Below, one piece after another: positions 14,716 through 22,035 of a stretch of 23,048 nucleotides of DNA. A program made the translations under genes and the position numbers. Origin of the DNA: an uncultured Veillonellaceae bacterium (GTDB lineage: Bacteria; Bacillota; Negativicutes; Veillonellales; Dialisteraceae); assembly GCA_958439155.1 (NCBI GenBank), contig CAUBUJ010000006.1, forward strand, positions 1 to 23,048. The letters run 5' to 3'. Position 1 is the stretch's first letter. The number at the start of each line of letters is the position of its first letter. The notes under the pieces were generated by a model. It had not been told where the DNA came from. It did no database searches and saw nothing but the letters and a program-made list of their open reading frames with translations.

Positions 14716-15869
14716 TATTCATGCATGGCGGAGAGCTCTCTCACCGCGGACTGGTACACATTGTCCGAAGAAGGATCAAAGATACGTCCCGTCTGGGGAA
14801 CCGCCTTGTCCGGCTCAATCCCGACCTTGTCGATCTTGCGGCCGCTCGCCGTGAGGTACTGGGCGACAGAAATTTTCAGCACTTCCCTATCTGCTACGGG
14901 ATGCACCACCTGGACTGTACCCTTCCCAAAGCTTCTCTCCCCCATGATGATTCCTTCCTTTTTGTCCTGCACCGCACCGGCAAGGATCTCCGAGGCGGAG
15001 GCGCTGTCTTTATCAATGAGCACCACCATGGGAAGAGGCTTCTCAATCCCCTTGATCTGGAAATTTTCCGTTTCCCCGCTCTTCACCTGGTAACTCACCA
15101 CCGTGCCCGCCGTCAGGATCTGGTCCGCTACGGCGGTGACGGAATCGATCATGCCGCCAGGATTCATACGGAGATCAATGATCATTTTTTTCATTCCCTG
15201 CGCGGCCAGTGTCTCATAGGTTTTACGGAATTCATCCGCCGTGTGGGACGCGAAAGAATAAATATGGATGTAGCCGATATCTCCTTCCGCCATGTGTCCC
15301 TCTACCGTAGGCATGGTGATATTTGACCGGGTCACGGCAAAACGCATTGCCTCTCCATTTCTCATGACCGTGACATGGACTTCTGTGCCTGCCTTGCCCC
15401 GGATATGCTCCGCCGCATCATCAATCGTTTCGTCCCCGGCCGGTTTCCCGTCGATGGCAGTGACCACATCACCAGGCAGGATGCCCGCCTGTTTCGCAGG
15501 ACTGTCAGGAAACACGGCAAGCACGCGAAGAGAATTTTCCTGATCCACCCCGATGACCACGCCGATACCGCCGTATTCCCCGCTGGTCTGGGTCATGAAA
15601 TCATCATAGGAATCCCCGGTAATCAGCGTAGAGTAAGGATCTCCGAGAGCATGCACCATGCCGGCGGAGGCCCCATCCAGAAGTTCCGTATCCGACACGG
15701 GACGGAAATATTCTCCGTGAATGAGACGATACGTCCCAATGAGCCGCATCAGCGCCGCCGGGTCATCTGTCGCCGCGAGAAGGGCCGCGCCCGACAGTGA
15801 CACCGCGCCGGATACGACCGATACGCACCAGAGCAGACATTCTTTTTTTGTGAATGAAAATTTCATCAT
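14715..15869 (-). CDS. C-terminal processing peptidase, S41 family (CtpA/CtpB-like)
   Basis: 384 aa. An N-terminal membrane anchor or uncleaved signal (residues 12-33) is followed by a helical segment, a PDZ domain (about 98-185, YGGIGVVIG and SPAKQAGILPGDVVTAIDG) and the S41 protease core. The Ser-Lys dyad is Ser291 in DSASASEIL and Lys316 in GERSFGKGTVQ; the 25-residue spacing equals that of E. coli Tsp. It acts outside the cytoplasmic membrane, trimming or activating envelope proteins. The start is ATG 15869 or the adjacent ATG 15866 behind AGAGGG. It comes 70 nt after the M23 peptidase gene in an ftsE-ftsX-M23-ctp order, so it may process the hydrolase or its partners; that link is inferred from gene order. 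Confidence 0.95.
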   Translation of the reverse strand: MMKFSFTKKECLLWCVSVVSGAVSLSGAALLAATDDPAALMRLIGTYRLIHGEYFRPVSDTELLDGASAGMVHALGDPYSTLITGDSYDDFMTQTSGEYGGIGVVIGVDQENSLRVLAVFPDSPAKQAGILPGDVVTAIDGKPAGDETIDDAAEHIRGKAGTEVHVTVMRNGEAMRFAVTRSNITMPTVEGHMAEGDIGYIHIYSFASHTADEFRKTYETLAAQGMKKMIIDLRMNPGGMIDSVTAVADQILTAGTVVSYQVKSGETENFQIKGIEKPLPMVVLIDKDSASASEILAGAVQDKKEGIIMGERSFGKGTVQVVHPVADREVLKISVAQYLTASGRKIDKVGIEPDKAVPQTGRIFDPSSDNVYQSAVRELSAMHE

Positions 15870-15939
15870 ATTCCCTCTGTATACAGGAAAACACCGGCCG
15901 CCTTCTCTATGAAAGCAGTCAGTGCCCTGTACATCTTCT

Positions 15940-17103
15940 TTATAAATATCCCATCGGATCGGTAGGCTCGCCGTTGACGCGCACTTCGAAATGACAGTGC
16001 GGGCCTGTAGCGTAGCCTGTCTGCCCGGCGTAGGCGATAACTTCCCCTTTGGACACAGACTGGCCCGCGCTCACCGCGAGCGAGCTGTTGTGGGCATACA
16101 CCGTCTGGAGACCGTTTCCATGGTCGATAATGACAGCATTCCCGTATCCGCCGATCCAGTCCGCTTCGATCACGGTACCGCCGTCCGCCGCATGAATCGG
16201 AGTCCCTTCCGGCACGCCGATATCTATACCGGAATGATAAATCTGGGTACCGAAGATCGGATGGATGCGGTAGCCGAAAGGCGACGTAATGGGGCCGCTG
16301 CACGGCCAGGAGAGCTGCCCTGTGCCGACTACATAATTGTCCGCCGCAGCACCGCCGCTGGAAGCCGCTGCCGCAGCCGCCGCTTCTCTCTGGCGGATCC
16401 GTTCCTGAATCTGCGCCTGGATATCGGCGCTGGCTGCCTGCAGATCCCGTTCCACCTGCTCTGCTGCCGCTTTGTGGGCTTTCGCCTCGTCCATGACTTT
16501 CTGCTGCTCTGCCCGGCGCTTATCAATCTCATCCCGGGTCTTCTGCGCTTCCGCCTCGAGCGCGTTGAGCTGTGCCTTCTCCCGGTCCAGTTCCGCCCGC
16601 TGCGCTTCAATGGCGCGCTGCCGGTCCTGGATCTCAAGGATCAGCGTAAAGTCGGCATGAATGATCCGCTTCAGAAGCTCCAGGCGGTTCGCGAAATCGC
16701 TGAAGCTGTTCGAACCGATAATCACGTCGAGGTAATTCAGCTGGCCATGCATGTAAATCGCCCGCACCCGCCGGGCGAGCACCGCCTGCCTGGCGTGAAG
16801 ATCATGGATCGCTTTCTGCAGGGCGATCTCATTCTTCCTGATCTGCTCATTCAAATTGGCCTGCTGCTTCTGGATATCCGCCAGCTTCGCATTGGCTGCG
16901 TCCAGTTCCGCCTGAATCGCGTTGAGACGGCCCCGCACTTCTTCAATGAGAGCCTGGGCGCTCATCTGCTCCGCCTGGGCTGACGAAATCTGCCCTTGAA
17001 TATCAGAAAGCTGGTCATCCAGGTCATCCGCCACAGCCGCCCCGGAAGCCCCCAGGAAGAGCGCTGCCGCAAGCGCCGCCGCCGCTTTTCTATATCTCTT
17101 CAT
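15940..17103 (-). CDS. Coiled-coil M23 murein hydrolase or activator (EnvC/PcsB-like)
   Basis: 387 aa. A signal peptide at 1-25 (AAALAAALFLGASGAAVA) precedes a long coiled coil from about 27 to 245, rich in Ala, Gln, Glu and Arg with heptads. The C-terminal LytM/M23 domain (about 265-387) keeps the metal ligands: HSGIDIG (His and Asp), and the HCHFEV motif near the end. It should therefore be an active endopeptidase, unlike E. coli EnvC, whose LytM domain is degenerate. FtsX partners use such coiled coils to receive the ATPase signal from FtsEX at the septum. The gene starts 4 nt after the ftsX stop codon with a weak ribosome site, suggesting translational coupling. Role by context: daughter-cell separation. 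Confidence 0.94.
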   Translation of the reverse strand: MKRYRKAAAALAAALFLGASGAAVADDLDDQLSDIQGQISSAQAEQMSAQALIEEVRGRLNAIQAELDAANAKLADIQKQQANLNEQIRKNEIALQKAIHDLHARQAVLARRVRAIYMHGQLNYLDVIIGSNSFSDFANRLELLKRIIHADFTLILEIQDRQRAIEAQRAELDREKAQLNALEAEAQKTRDEIDKRRAEQQKVMDEAKAHKAAAEQVERDLQAASADIQAQIQERIRQREAAAAAAASSGGAAADNYVVGTGQLSWPCSGPITSPFGYRIHPIFGTQIYHSGIDIGVPEGTPIHAADGGTVIEADWIGGYGNAVIIDHGNGLQTVYAHNSSLAVSAGQSVSKGEVIAYAGQTGYATGPHCHFEVRVNGEPTDPMGYL

Positions 17104-17107
17104 AGGT

Positions 17108-17992
17108 TTACACTTTCATGTATTTTCTAAGCGAAATGGAACTGCCCAAAGCGCCGATCAGGATGCCTGCCGCCAGAAGAGCCACCGTGATGTAGAGCAT
17201 GAACGGATACACCCCGATGAAAGGAATGAAGAGGAGTCCCGCGCCGGCCGCCTCGGAAAGCGTCACCGCATACAGTTTCCACAGAAGAGCGGACGCAATG
17301 CCTGAGCCGATCAGTCCGATAATGACCCCTTCGAAGAGGAAAGGCCACCGGATAAATCCATTGGTCGCGCCTACGTACTTCATAATCTGGATCTCCCGGC
17401 GCCGGGCGAAGACCGTGAGACGGATTGTATTGGAAATAATGAAAAGCTCTGCCCCGGCCAGGAAAACAATCAAAATGATGCCGCTCACGCGGATCGCCTG
17501 GGATACTTTGTAGAGCTGCTCAATAATATCCTGCCCATACTGGACAGACTCCACTTCCTTGAAAGTAGAAGCCATATCCGCCGCCGCTTTCAAGGAAGAA
17601 GGATTGGCAAAAGACAGCCTGTAGGAGGAAGGAAGAGGATTGCCGTTCACCGCGTCGAGAATTCCCGCCTGATCGCCGAGACGTTCCCGGAATTCCTTCA
17701 TGGCCTGGTCTTTATTGGTAAAAGTGATTTCCGTCATATCCGGCATCGCTTTGAGCCGCTGCCCCACGCCCATGACCTGCTCCGTCGTGAGTCCGTCTTT
17801 CAGGTACACACTCATTTCCACCTGATTCTCCAGGTACGCCGCCATATGGTTCATATTGAGCACCACCGCGAGGAATGTGCCGAGAATAAACATGGAAAGA
17901 GTCACTGTCAGAACAGAAGCAGTTGCCATGAACTTATTCCGCCGGAAAGAGCGCATGGTCTCCCCTAAAAAATAGCCTAAGGAACTAAGCAT
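17108..17992 (-). CDS. ftsX: Cell-division ABC-type membrane protein FtsX
   Basis: 294 aa, the usual length. Hydrophobic segments are seen near residues 22-47 (FMATASVLTVTLSMFILGTF), 168-190, 218-240 and 260-285, giving the four-helix FtsX topology. Between the first two lies an extracytoplasmic loop (VEMSVYLKDGLTTEQV ... PLPSSYRLSF) that binds the peptidoglycan hydrolase partner. The ARRREIQIMKYVGATN segment after the second helix is the cytoplasmic coupling region that meets FtsE. The ATG at 17992 is preferred; it overlaps the ftsE stop by 8 nt. An in-frame ATG at 18001 sits only 2 nt from GGAGG. It works with FtsE and the M23 protein encoded next. Confidence 0.96.
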   Translation of the reverse strand: MLSSLGYFLGETMRSFRRNKFMATASVLTVTLSMFILGTFLAVVLNMNHMAAYLENQVEMSVYLKDGLTTEQVMGVGQRLKAMPDMTEITFTNKDQAMKEFRERLGDQAGILDAVNGNPLPSSYRLSFANPSSLKAAADMASTFKEVESVQYGQDIIEQLYKVSQAIRVSGIILIVFLAGAELFIISNTIRLTVFARRREIQIMKYVGATNGFIRWPFLFEGVIIGLIGSGIASALLWKLYAVTLSEAAGAGLLFIPFIGVYPFMLYITVALLAAGILIGALGSSISLRKYMKV

Positions 17993-18674
17993 GCAGGTCA
18001 TAGCCTCCCTTCTGTACATCGCTCACAATCTGGCCGTCTTCAATGCTCACGACCCGTTTGTGCATGGCATTCACCAGATCTTTATTGTGGGTCACCATAA
18101 TAATGGTCGTCCCCATATGATTGATATTGCTGAAAAGCTCCATAATTTCTTCGGACGTCGCCGGGTCCAGATTCCCTGTGGGTTCATCGGCGATCAGGAG
18201 AAGCGGCCGGTTCACAAGAGCCCGGGCAATAGCCACACGCTGCTGCTCGCCGCCGGACAGCTGGGACGGCAGTTCCTTCGCCTTGCCGCGGAGATTGACC
18301 AGATCGAGCACGCGGTCCACCTTCTCCTGGATCTCTTTCTTGCTTTTCGCCCCGGTCACACGGAGAACAAAGGCAATATTTTCAAAAACCGTCTTTTCCT
18401 GAAGAAGGCGGAAATCCTGAAATACGATTCCCAGTTTTCTTCTGTAGTAAGGAACTTTGCTCTTCTTCAAACGGCGTACGTCTACGCCGTTCACTATTAC
18501 ATTTCCCTTATAGGGAATCAGCTCATGGGTGAGCATTTTCACAAAACTGGATTTGCCCGCGCCGGAAGGACCTACCACAAAGACAAATTCTCCTTTGTCG
18601 ATGTGAATATTGATATCCCGCAGAGCAATCTTCGTCTTGCCATATTCGAGATAGACATGTTCAAGTGTAATCAT
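17985..18674 (-). CDS. ftsE: Cell-division ATP-binding protein FtsE
   Basis: 229 aa. A compact ABC ATPase with Walker A GPSGAGKSS (near residues 36-44), the Q-loop region GIVFQDFRLL, signature LSGGEQQRVAIARALV, Walker B LLIADEPTGNLD and switch-histidine segment IIMVTHNKD. MITLEHVYLEYGKTKIALRDI is the typical FtsE start, so the ATG at 18674 (GGAG 8 nt upstream) is used, not the longer open frame. FtsE dimers power FtsX and signal the outer-side hydrolase at the division site. It is first in the ftsE-ftsX-M23-ctp operon, with a leader of about 87 nt from an extended -10 promoter. Confidence 0.98.
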   Translation of the reverse strand: MITLEHVYLEYGKTKIALRDINIHIDKGEFVFVVGPSGAGKSSFVKMLTHELIPYKGNVIVNGVDVRRLKKSKVPYYRRKLGIVFQDFRLLQEKTVFENIAFVLRVTGAKSKKEIQEKVDRVLDLVNLRGKAKELPSQLSGGEQQRVAIARALVNRPLLLIADEPTGNLDPATSEEIMELFSNINHMGTTIIMVTHNKDLVNAMHKRVVSIEDGQIVSDVQKGGYDLHA

Positions 18675-18767
18675 GCTGTGCTCCAAATCAAATAATAAGA
18701 GCCGTCTCTGCGAAGGCCCTGCCCTGAAAGGAACCTGAAACAGGTCCTGCCAGTGAAAACACTTTGT

Positions 18768-18776
18768 ATTATAGCA
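18768..18776 (-). promoter_or_regulatory. Extended -10 promoter of ftsE
   Basis: The minus strand reads TGCTATAAT, a perfect extended -10. No good -35 is seen at 16-18 nt upstream, which is common for extended -10 promoters. The leader contains a small hairpin (CCTG-TTT-CAGG with flanking AGGA/TCCT, near 18730-18750). The rest of the gap 18675-18964 holds no gene that I can support. Confidence 0.6.
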
Positions 18777-18894
18777 CAATTTTTCCATCGAAATTTAAAC
18801 GAAGATAAAAGAGCCGCTTCCCAAAAGAAATCTGCATGGCGCCTGGATGCCGCCTTCGTGCCTCTTCTTTTTCGGCTTGACTATGTTTTCCCAA

Positions 18895-18922
18895 TCAAAA
18901 ATCCCCGCGCAGGGAATGCCCT
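18895..18922 (-). terminator. Weak terminator-like structure after the ECF genes
   Basis: On the minus strand CAGGG-CATT-CCCTG overlaps a second stem TCCCT-GCGC-GGGGA, which is followed by TTTTTGATT. The two stems share the CCCT segment and exclude each other. The second should act as an intrinsic terminator about 45 nt past the S-component stop codon. Confidence 0.45.
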
Positions 18923-18964
18923 GTCCGGAGACTTTGCTACAGAATATACGTTTGGAAAAATTTC

Positions 18965-19537
18965 TCAGGAACGCATTTCGTCGATGCTGTTTACGTTCTG
19001 CAGCTTCTTTGCGAGGTATTTCGCGATAACCGGGGTCAGGCAGATGGTTGGAATATCTGCGACGCCGATCCAGAATACGCCCCACCAGAAATCAAAGATC
19101 CCCAGAATGGCCAGACTGCCGCAGGAGATGATGATCATAATAACGCCGGCCAGAACACTCCAGAACAGCGATTTCCACATGAGGGAATTCTTTTCCGCAA
19201 TATCGGAAAGGCTGTACTTGGCGCCGACCATCATAGCGGGAATGAGACCGGTCAAGCCTACGCCGATGCCGTCACCAATGAGGGAATGGACGGGAATAAA
19301 GGTCCCTGCCAGAAGGCCCCAGACTACAGTTCCAATATAGCCGGAGCAGAACCCCGCTTTCATCCCGAAAATAATGCCTACCACCGGCGGAATAAAGGAG
19401 AAGAGACGGAGATGAATCATCCCCGGAATGATCGGCACCGGATTGAGGTACGCCCAGAGAACGCCGGTCAGTACGCCGAACACGACACCGTAAATAATAC
19501 TTTTCAAAATTGAATTGGAAGATTTGCTTTCGCTCAT
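18965..19537 (-). CDS. Putative ECF transporter S component (substrate-binding membrane protein)
   Basis: 190 aa. About six hydrophobic segments (near 12-31, 45-63, 66-84, 88-106, 121-146, 150-172) match the six-helix S-component fold, and the length fits the family. Conserved-looking features are PVPIIPGMIHLRLFSFIPP in the first loop and the FGMKAGFCSGYIG repeat of small residues used in helix packing. S components bind a vitamin or related small molecule and topple in the membrane when driven by EcfT and EcfA. I cannot match this one to a known vitamin class. AGAAGGA precedes the ATG at 19537. It is the last gene of the creatininase-EcfA-EcfT set, 57 nt after EcfT, with a palindrome between, so it may be expressed separately. 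Confidence 0.72.
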   Translation of the reverse strand: MSESKSSNSILKSIIYGVVFGVLTGVLWAYLNPVPIIPGMIHLRLFSFIPPVVGIIFGMKAGFCSGYIGTVVWGLLAGTFIPVHSLIGDGIGVGLTGLIPAMMVGAKYSLSDIAEKNSLMWKSLFWSVLAGVIMIIISCGSLAILGIFDFWWGVFWIGVADIPTICLTPVIAKYLAKKLQNVNSIDEMRS

Positions 19538-19567
19538 GAAAAAAATCCTTCTTTCTGAAAATGACAG

Positions 19568-19583
19568 CTCACAAATTTGTGAG
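19568..19583. repeat. Perfect 16-nt palindrome between ecfT and the S-component gene
   Basis: CTCACAAATTTGTGAG reads the same on both strands, with no loop. It lies 31 nt ahead of the S-component ATG and 11 nt after the ecfT stop codon. This is the form of a dimeric repressor or activator site more than of a terminator, since no T run follows. The binding protein is unknown. Confidence 0.5.
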
Positions 19584-19594
19584 TCTCCATTCTT

Positions 19595-20377
19595 TTATTT
19601 CAAAAACGCCGCCGCCAGCACCGCTGCCAGGAAAATCCCATAAGCCCCGAGGAAGAAAGCATCGCTTCTGCCGGCGCGGATATCCTTCAGGGAAGACCTT
19701 GGCGTTTTGAAATTCAGTTTGTAAATATACATGGAAAGAGTCATATTCTGGGCTGTCCCGAGGACACGGATAAAAAGAGGAACCAGAATCAGGCAGTAAT
19801 GGGCCGCCCGCGTGACGAGGCTCCCCTTATCCGTTTCAAGTCCCCGGGAACGCTGGGCGTCCAGAATGGTATGAAACTCCTTCACAATATTGGGAATCAC
19901 CTGGAAAACAAGACCGGCCCCGAATGCGGCGGGATACGGCACATGAAGACGGCGCAGCCCATAAATGATTTCCGAGAAATTGGTGGTCACAATGAGTGTA
20001 TAAAACACGGAAACCATCAGGAAAATGCGGAGAACTGTCGTCACCGCCACAGCGATATCCGCATATTCCAGACAGATGCGCCCTGCCTGGTAAATAGGCG
20101 TCCTTGCGGGATCATCTACGTGAAAAGCACCGATGCAGAGCCACATAATAAGAGCAAACAGGAAAAGAGGGAGCAGATTCTTGAAAAGGAGTCCCATCCG
20201 GGGGAAAAGCTCCGCTTTCCACCAGATAAGAAGCATCGGAACAAGGAGGAGCGCAATCAGAGACAGATCACGGAGCACCGCCGCAAAGAGACTCATGGCG
20301 ATAAACCAGAGAATCTTCGTCACCGGCGACAGCCTGTGAAAGAAGGTGTCCCTGTCCATATAGGCAAGCCAGTTCAT
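19595..20377 (-). CDS. ECF transporter transmembrane protein EcfT
   Basis: 260 aa. Starts MNWLAYMDRDTFFHRLSPVTKILWF, typical of EcfT, then several hydrophobic helices (VLRDLSLIALLLVPMLLIWW; NLLPLFLFALIMWLCIGAF; AVAVTTVLRIFLMVSVFYTL). The cytoplasmic coupling helix carries the Ala-Arg-Gly type motif DAQRSRGLETDKG near residue 180, which docks on the ATPases. A last helix near the C-terminus (FFLGAYGIFLAAVLAAAFL) closes the protein. EcfT joins the ATPases to the S component in the cytoplasmic membrane. The ATG at 20377 overlaps the ATPase stop codon (ATGA), with AGGGGG ahead. The call is firm as a family, not as to substrate. Confidence 0.92.
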   Translation of the reverse strand: MNWLAYMDRDTFFHRLSPVTKILWFIAMSLFAAVLRDLSLIALLLVPMLLIWWKAELFPRMGLLFKNLLPLFLFALIMWLCIGAFHVDDPARTPIYQAGRICLEYADIAVAVTTVLRIFLMVSVFYTLIVTTNFSEIIYGLRRLHVPYPAAFGAGLVFQVIPNIVKEFHTILDAQRSRGLETDKGSLVTRAAHYCLILVPLFIRVLGTAQNMTLSMYIYKLNFKTPRSSLKDIRAGRSDAFFLGAYGIFLAAVLAAAFLK

Positions 20378-22029
20378 ACGCGGTCCCCCTTCCATTCCGT
20401 CCCTTCATAGAAGTCTTTCGCCGTCAGGAAAGTTCTGGACAGTCCCAGATCCTTCGAAAGGATTTCCATGTCAGGAAGAGGCATTTTCATTTTCTCAAAG
20501 AGGTCAGTTCTGGCAAAAGCGTCCGCCGTGCTGCCTGAGAAAAGAATCCGTCCTTCATGGAGAAGCAGAATCTGGTCACTCACTTCGCAGACAAAAGACA
20601 ATTCATGACTGATCAGAATGACGCATACTCCGCGGCTCCGGAGGCGGCCAATGAGCTCTACCAGGTATCGCTTCATCGCAAGATCCATCCCGAGGGTGGG
20701 TTCATCAAAAATAACAATGTCCGCGCCGCTTGCCGCTGCCCCCAGAATGGTGATCATATGTTTCTGCCCCATGCTGAGATTCAGCGGAAACGCTTTTGCC
20801 AGCTCCCCCATGCCCGCTTCCGCAAGGAGCCGGACCGCTTCCGCTTCGTCCATGGGATCCCCGTGCTGTTTCCTGGAAAAACCGATCTCTTCCGCCGCAG
20901 TATCAGCAAAGAGCATCTGGTCCGGGTTCTGGAAAACAAGGGCCGCCTTTCGGGAAAGTTCCGCCACCGAATACCCGGCAATCGATTTTCCATCTATCAG
21001 GATCTCCCCTGATGTCGGCTTCAAAAGCCCGTTAATATGGTGAACCAGGGTGGTTTTCCCTGTTCCGTTCTGTCCCAGGATCGTAGTTACCGTCCCCCTG
21101 CGGAACTCTGCATTCACATCGGAAAGCGCCTCAAAATCTCCGTAACAATGGCGCAGGTGGTGCACCGCAAGACAGATCTCTCCGCCTGCAGCCGCCTTTT
21201 TTTCCTTCACCAGGCCCATCCCGATCCGGCCGCGGAGTTTTTCCGCAAGCGCTCCCACATTGACGCAGAGCGGAAAATCCCGGTGGGATTCTTTTTCCAA
21301 ATGGTACAATTCTGCTGGGGCAGGTACAGTCACACCGAGCTTTTCCTGAAGACCGCTGTCCTTCAGAAATTCCAAAAGAGTCCCTTCAAAGACGATTGTC
21401 CCCGCGTCCATGCCGACCACGTGGTCCACGCAGTCCGCGCACCAATCAATGAACTGATCCAGGATCACCACGGACTGGCCGGCGCCGCGGAGGCGTGTCA
21501 GAATATCCTGGACCAGCGCCTTCCCTTTCGGATCAAGGGAGCTCACCGGCTCATCGAGAACGAGCAGCTCCGGCTGCATCACAAGAACCGAGGCAATGCA
21601 TACCGCCTGCTTCTGCCCGCCGGACAGACGCTCTACCACGCGATGCCGGAGATGGCTGATGTGGAGAAGCTCCAGTACGTCTGATACCTGCTTTTCCATT
21701 TCTTTCCGCGGGATATTCTGGTTTTCCAGCCCGAATGAGACAGCGTCTTCCACAGTATAGCCGAAGAGCTGGCTTTCCGGGGACTGTGTAACCAGACCGA
21801 TGAAAGCAGGCCTTGCCATTTCAGCCTTGCCTTCCATGAGACCGGAAGAAATAACGCCGGGGATAACACCGGAAAGCAGAGAAGCGAGAGTAGTCTTCCC
21901 GCATCCGCTTTTCCCTACAATCGCCGTCACTGCACCTTCCTCAATGGAAAGAGTCACATCATGGAGGACATTTTTCCCTTTCCGGCGGTACCGGTAAGAA
22001 CAATGGTCAAACGTAAAAATTGGTTTCAT
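20374..22029 (-). CDS. Fused double-domain ECF ATPase (EcfA-EcfA')
   Basis: 551 aa, two complete ABC ATPase halves in one chain, as in YkoD-like and other dedicated ECF systems. The first half has Walker A GKSGCGKTT (39-47), signature LSGGQKQAVCIASVL and Walker B LLVLDEPVSSLD. The second has Walker A GQNGTGKTT, the Q loop LVFQNPDQML, a variant signature LSMGQKHMITILGAA, Walker B IVIFDEPTLGMD and a switch histidine in ILISHELSF. The fusion makes an obligate asymmetric heterodimer equivalent. It provides ATP energy to EcfT and the S component. GAGGG precedes the ATG at 22029; it begins 6 nt after the creatininase stop codon and overlaps ecfT by 4 nt, so the three genes are one transcript. Confidence 0.95.
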   Translation of the reverse strand: MKPIFTFDHCSYRYRRKGKNVLHDVTLSIEEGAVTAIVGKSGCGKTTLASLLSGVIPGVISSGLMEGKAEMARPAFIGLVTQSPESQLFGYTVEDAVSFGLENQNIPRKEMEKQVSDVLELLHISHLRHRVVERLSGGQKQAVCIASVLVMQPELLVLDEPVSSLDPKGKALVQDILTRLRGAGQSVVILDQFIDWCADCVDHVVGMDAGTIVFEGTLLEFLKDSGLQEKLGVTVPAPAELYHLEKESHRDFPLCVNVGALAEKLRGRIGMGLVKEKKAAAGGEICLAVHHLRHCYGDFEALSDVNAEFRRGTVTTILGQNGTGKTTLVHHINGLLKPTSGEILIDGKSIAGYSVAELSRKAALVFQNPDQMLFADTAAEEIGFSRKQHGDPMDEAEAVRLLAEAGMGELAKAFPLNLSMGQKHMITILGAAASGADIVIFDEPTLGMDLAMKRYLVELIGRLRSRGVCVILISHELSFVCEVSDQILLLHEGRILFSGSTADAFARTDLFEKMKMPLPDMEILSKDLGLSRTFLTAKDFYEGTEWKGDRV

Positions 22030-22035
22030 AATCCC

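Noticed and set aside
18675..18964. Small genes on either strand in the gap between ftsE and the ECF S component
   Set aside because: The open frames here run into neighbouring genes or lack a ribosome site and protein-like composition; only the promoter and terminator signals are supported.
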